From Methanolobus tindarius DSM 2278 (GTDB lineage: Archaea > Halobacteriota > Methanosarcinia > Methanosarcinales > Methanosarcinaceae): a DNA stretch of 64,000 nt. The stretch spans positions 1,648,879-1,712,878 of the forward strand of contig NZ_AZAJ01000001.1 of the NCBI RefSeq assembly GCF_000504205.1. The letters run 5' to 3'. The position numbers and the translations under genes are program-made. The notes under the pieces were generated by a model that made no database searches, was not told the DNA's origin, and was given only the letters and a program-made list of their open reading frames with translations. Positions 61,516 to 64,000 of the stretch are shown piece by piece (position 1 is the first letter of the stretch; each line of letters begins with the position of its first letter).

Positions 61516-64000
61516 GTGGTTAATTTTAAAATAATATTTATAGATTTAATGCTAATTTTAGCATTCCTGAGCACTGGTGTTGCAAATGCGACTGACGATG
61601 GGATCGATGATTATAGTGAAATTAGAAGTCCTGTAATTTCAGGCTCATCTAATATAGTTATAACACCGGAGAATTTTTCGGGATTCTGGTATGATATTGA
61701 TGATAATATAGTTTCTGAATCCCTTACAATATACAATATTTATGGAAGAACAATTGAAGAAGATTTCCTTGCTTATAGGTCATCAATTGTACAGGTAGAA
61801 TATGAGGCTGACTTTGCAAGTGAAGTTTCATCATCCACAGCTGATACCTACCCTGTAATCAGTCTTTTTGGAGACAAATATATTCCTACATCTGATGATG
61901 ATGCAGGAGAACTTGTAAATCTTCTTCTTGACACAGATGACAAGTACACACTCCGTGTTAGTTCCCCTCTCGAGCTTTCAAATGGATATGAATTGACTGC
62001 AGTGGATATTGATGTAGAAGGCGACAAAGTATTGTTGGAGTTAACCAAGAATGGTAAGTTTATTGATGATGAATTTATTGATATCACATCTGGCGAAGCA
62101 ACCTGGGATTATGATATAGATGTTGGAAATCAGGATGATGTAATTGTCTTTAGAGCACTTATTACTGATATCTTCCAGGGTCAGGTCGATAATCTTGTAG
62201 TTATTGAAGGTCTCTGGCTTATGGATTATGAGACCATCATGGAAGTAGGGACATCTGATGAATTTGGTAAACTTGAAGTTGACAGTGTTTCCGATAGTAT
62301 CGTAATGCTGAACCACAAACCTTTAGCTTTGAGTAAAGGCGAGACGGTTGATCTGGCAGAGAGTCTGAAATTCAAAGTGGCAGACGATGATGACCTACGT
62401 TTCTATCTTATGAAAGAATGTACAGAATCAGGAACTTATGAGTTAAGAGGAAATGTTGTTACTGGTCCGTCTTCTTGGACGGCCCAGAACTTTGCAGGAT
62501 TTATGTATAATCTTGATGATAATGTTGGTTCTGAAACTCTTACAATATCCAATATTTATGAAAGAACAATTGATGAAGGTTTCCTCATTTACAATACTTC
62601 AATTGTACAGGTGGACTACGAAGCTAATTTTGAAAGTGAAAATTCCTCTCTTTATACTGACACTTACCCTGTTCTGAGTTTTTTCGGTGAAATATACGTA
62701 TCCCTCTCAGATGCAACTCCAAGTGAGCTTGTGAGGCTGCTTGTTGATAGCAGTGACGTTCATATTCTCAGGACCAGTTCCTCCCTTGATCTTTCAAATG
62801 GGTATAAATTGACTGTAAAACAAATTGATTTGGCAGCTGACAAGGTCTATATGGAACTTTCTAGGGACGGTGCCTTCATTGAAAATGAAGTAGTCAATGT
62901 CACCGCCGGTGAAGCAACTTGGGACTATGGTACAGATGTTGGAAACCAGGATGGTGTCATTGTTTCCAGAGTACACGTCACTGGAGTTTCAGAAGATGAT
63001 GAAGGTGGTTTTGTTATTGTGGATGGTCTCTATCTTATCGACTATCAGGATATATTTTCAATAGGACCAAGTGATGAATTTGGAGAACTTATAGTTGACA
63101 CAATGTGGGATGCTGGTATTCAGATGTATAACTCAGGTCCAATTGTTCTCAATGAGAGAGATATAATTGAACTTGCTCCTACTATCAATTTATGGGTAGC
63201 AGATAACTCTGATTTGAGATACTATCCATTTGTTGAAGTGGACATGGGGCAGAATCGGTTGGAGATCGAATCCTTCAGTCCGTCAACTAGTATCACAGGT
63301 TACGAAAGTGAATCTAAGCTTTTAGAAATAAGTCTGAATCAAATAGCAAATATTAACTGGTTCATTGATGGTATCTACTCGCAGTCTAATTTATCTTCAA
63401 TATGTGCTTCATACTGCACTTTACCACCTTCATACGGAGAACACACTGTAAAGATGGTTGCTTCAAATGAGAACAATAGTGTTGTTCAGGAATGGGAATG
63501 GATCGTTCAAAAGGATCCTGTGGTTGCTGGTGGTCTGGACTTCCGAAGTCCTGTTATCTCAGGCTTATCTGGTATAGTGATAGCACCTGAGAATTTCTCA
63601 GCGTTCTGGTATGATTTTGATGATAATTTTGGTTCTGAAGTTCTTACAATTTCCAGCATAGAAGGAAGAACCATTCCAGAAGGTGAACTTAGGTATGAAC
63701 CTGTAATTGTGCAGGTAGAATATGAAGCTGATTTTGTAAGCGAAGATTCATCTCCCACAGGGGATACTTACCCTATCATCGGTTTTTTTGGAGATAAATA
63801 TGTTCCAATATCTGATGATGACGCAGGAGAATTCACATGTCTTCTTGTTGACACAGATGACAAATACACCCTTAGAGCAGGCTCTATTCTTGAGCTTCCA
63901 AATGGATATGAATTGACTGTGACTCAGATTGATATTGACTGTGACAAAGTTTATTTGGAGTTATCCAGGAATGGTGAGCTTATTGGGGATGAAATTATTG
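61516..64000 (+). CDS. Secreted S-layer-related protein with tandem duplication domains (partial)
   Basis: The frame is open from GTG 61516 to the end of the window, at least 828 codons. A signal peptide (IIFIDLMLILAFLSTGVANA) ends about residue 24. It contains the Methanosarcinales S-layer duplication domain. Copy 1 is at about 61620-62440 (IRSPVISG, then FSGFWYDIDDN). Copy 2 is at 62446-63240 (FAGFMYNLDDN). An Ig/PKD-like spacer covers 63256-63520, with two cysteines. Copy 3 starts at 63535 (FRSPVISGLSGIVIAPENF) and runs off the window. These domains tile the methanogen envelope, so this is probably a surface protein, minor S-layer component or adhesin. Confidence 0.85.
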   Translation, partial: MVNFKIIFIDLMLILAFLSTGVANATDDGIDDYSEIRSPVISGSSNIVITPENFSGFWYDIDDNIVSESLTIYNIYGRTIEEDFLAYRSSIVQVEYEADFASEVSSSTADTYPVISLFGDKYIPTSDDDAGELVNLLLDTDDKYTLRVSSPLELSNGYELTAVDIDVEGDKVLLELTKNGKFIDDEFIDITSGEATWDYDIDVGNQDDVIVFRALITDIFQGQVDNLVVIEGLWLMDYETIMEVGTSDEFGKLEVDSVSDSIVMLNHKPLALSKGETVDLAESLKFKVADDDDLRFYLMKECTESGTYELRGNVVTGPSSWTAQNFAGFMYNLDDNVGSETLTISNIYERTIDEGFLIYNTSIVQVDYEANFESENSSLYTDTYPVLSFFGEIYVSLSDATPSELVRLLVDSSDVHILRTSSSLDLSNGYKLTVKQIDLAADKVYMELSRDGAFIENEVVNVTAGEATWDYGTDVGNQDGVIVSRVHVTGVSEDDEGGFVIVDGLYLIDYQDIFSIGPSDEFGELIVDTMWDAGIQMYNSGPIVLNERDIIELAPTINLWVADNSDLRYYPFVEVDMGQNRLEIESFSPSTSITGYESESKLLEISLNQIANINWFIDGIYSQSNLSSICASYCTLPPSYGEHTVKMVASNENNSVVQEWEWIVQKDPVVAGGLDFRSPVISGLSGIVIAPENFSAFWYDFDDNFGSEVLTISSIEGRTIPEGELRYEPVIVQVEYEADFVSEDSSPTGDTYPIIGFFGDKYVPISDDDAGEFTCLLVDTDDKYTLRAGSILELPNGYELTVTQIDIDCDKVYLELSRNGELIGDEII

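Overview
The window is chromosomal DNA of a methanogenic archaeon, most likely a methylotrophic member of the Methanosarcinaceae (Methanolobus/Methanococcoides-like). This rests on gene content: the MCR-activation ATPase A2 with methanogenesis marker proteins 3, 6, 5, 15, 17 and 7, a class I lysyl-tRNA synthetase, FEN1, aIF5A, an archaeal presenilin homologue, and a Methanosarcinales-type S-layer duplication-domain protein at the right edge. No rRNA, tRNA or CRISPR array was recognised.

Layout. 1-20.4 kb is mostly housekeeping: the end of a CBS-domain gene, hisE, an isopropylmalate/homoaconitate dehydratase large subunit, a YkgJ-type cysteine-cluster protein, a TrkA-N/DHH phosphoesterase, NAD(P)HX repair, moaC, prs, a base-excision glycosylase, a TPD-domain nuclease, lysS, methyltransferases, a nucleotide N-hydrolase with a U32/RlhA-like protein, MazG, hisF, and a CotH/DUF4956 pair. 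21.1-26.2 kb is an AT-rich accessory stretch with long non-coding gaps, unrecognised genes and a 1,274-bp ISL3-type element. The element splits a proteasome-like Ntn-hydrolase gene. Both inverted repeats and an 8-bp target duplication are visible, and removing the element restores one 435-codon reading frame. A 50-codon gene follows that hydrolase gene with a strong ribosome site.

26.3-43 kb carries a DUF1614 membrane protein, a bifunctional-nuclease-domain protein, a full-length fused 5-oxoprolinase, Pcm, an HVO_0476-type zinc-finger protein, two tandem PAS histidine kinases with signs of domain recombination, agmatinase next to aIF5A, a tungsten aldehyde:ferredoxin oxidoreductase, an MGMT and a membrane matrixin. 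43.3-50.7 kb is the methanogenesis-marker operon: atwA, mmp3, mmp6, mmp5, mmp15, mmp17 and mmp7 are tightly packed or overlapping, and an AhpD-like protein follows. Its products are expected to act together in ATP-driven reductive activation of methyl-coenzyme M reductase. 50.7-64 kb holds presenilin-type protease, FEN1, GpmI, MATE, MsrB, a cupredoxin-fold lipoprotein, DUF1294, GIY-YIG and DUF2278/lamin-tail genes, and a secreted S-layer-like protein running off the window.

Points that stand out: the IS-split Ntn hydrolase with its small partner gene; two genes whose conserved N-termini have no ATG/GTG/TTG but a good Shine-Dalgarno before AUU (DHH gene) or ACG (mmp3); the PAS-domain chimera between tandem kinases; and several perfect inverted repeats that bracket TATA-like boxes or could form alternative leader RNA structures.
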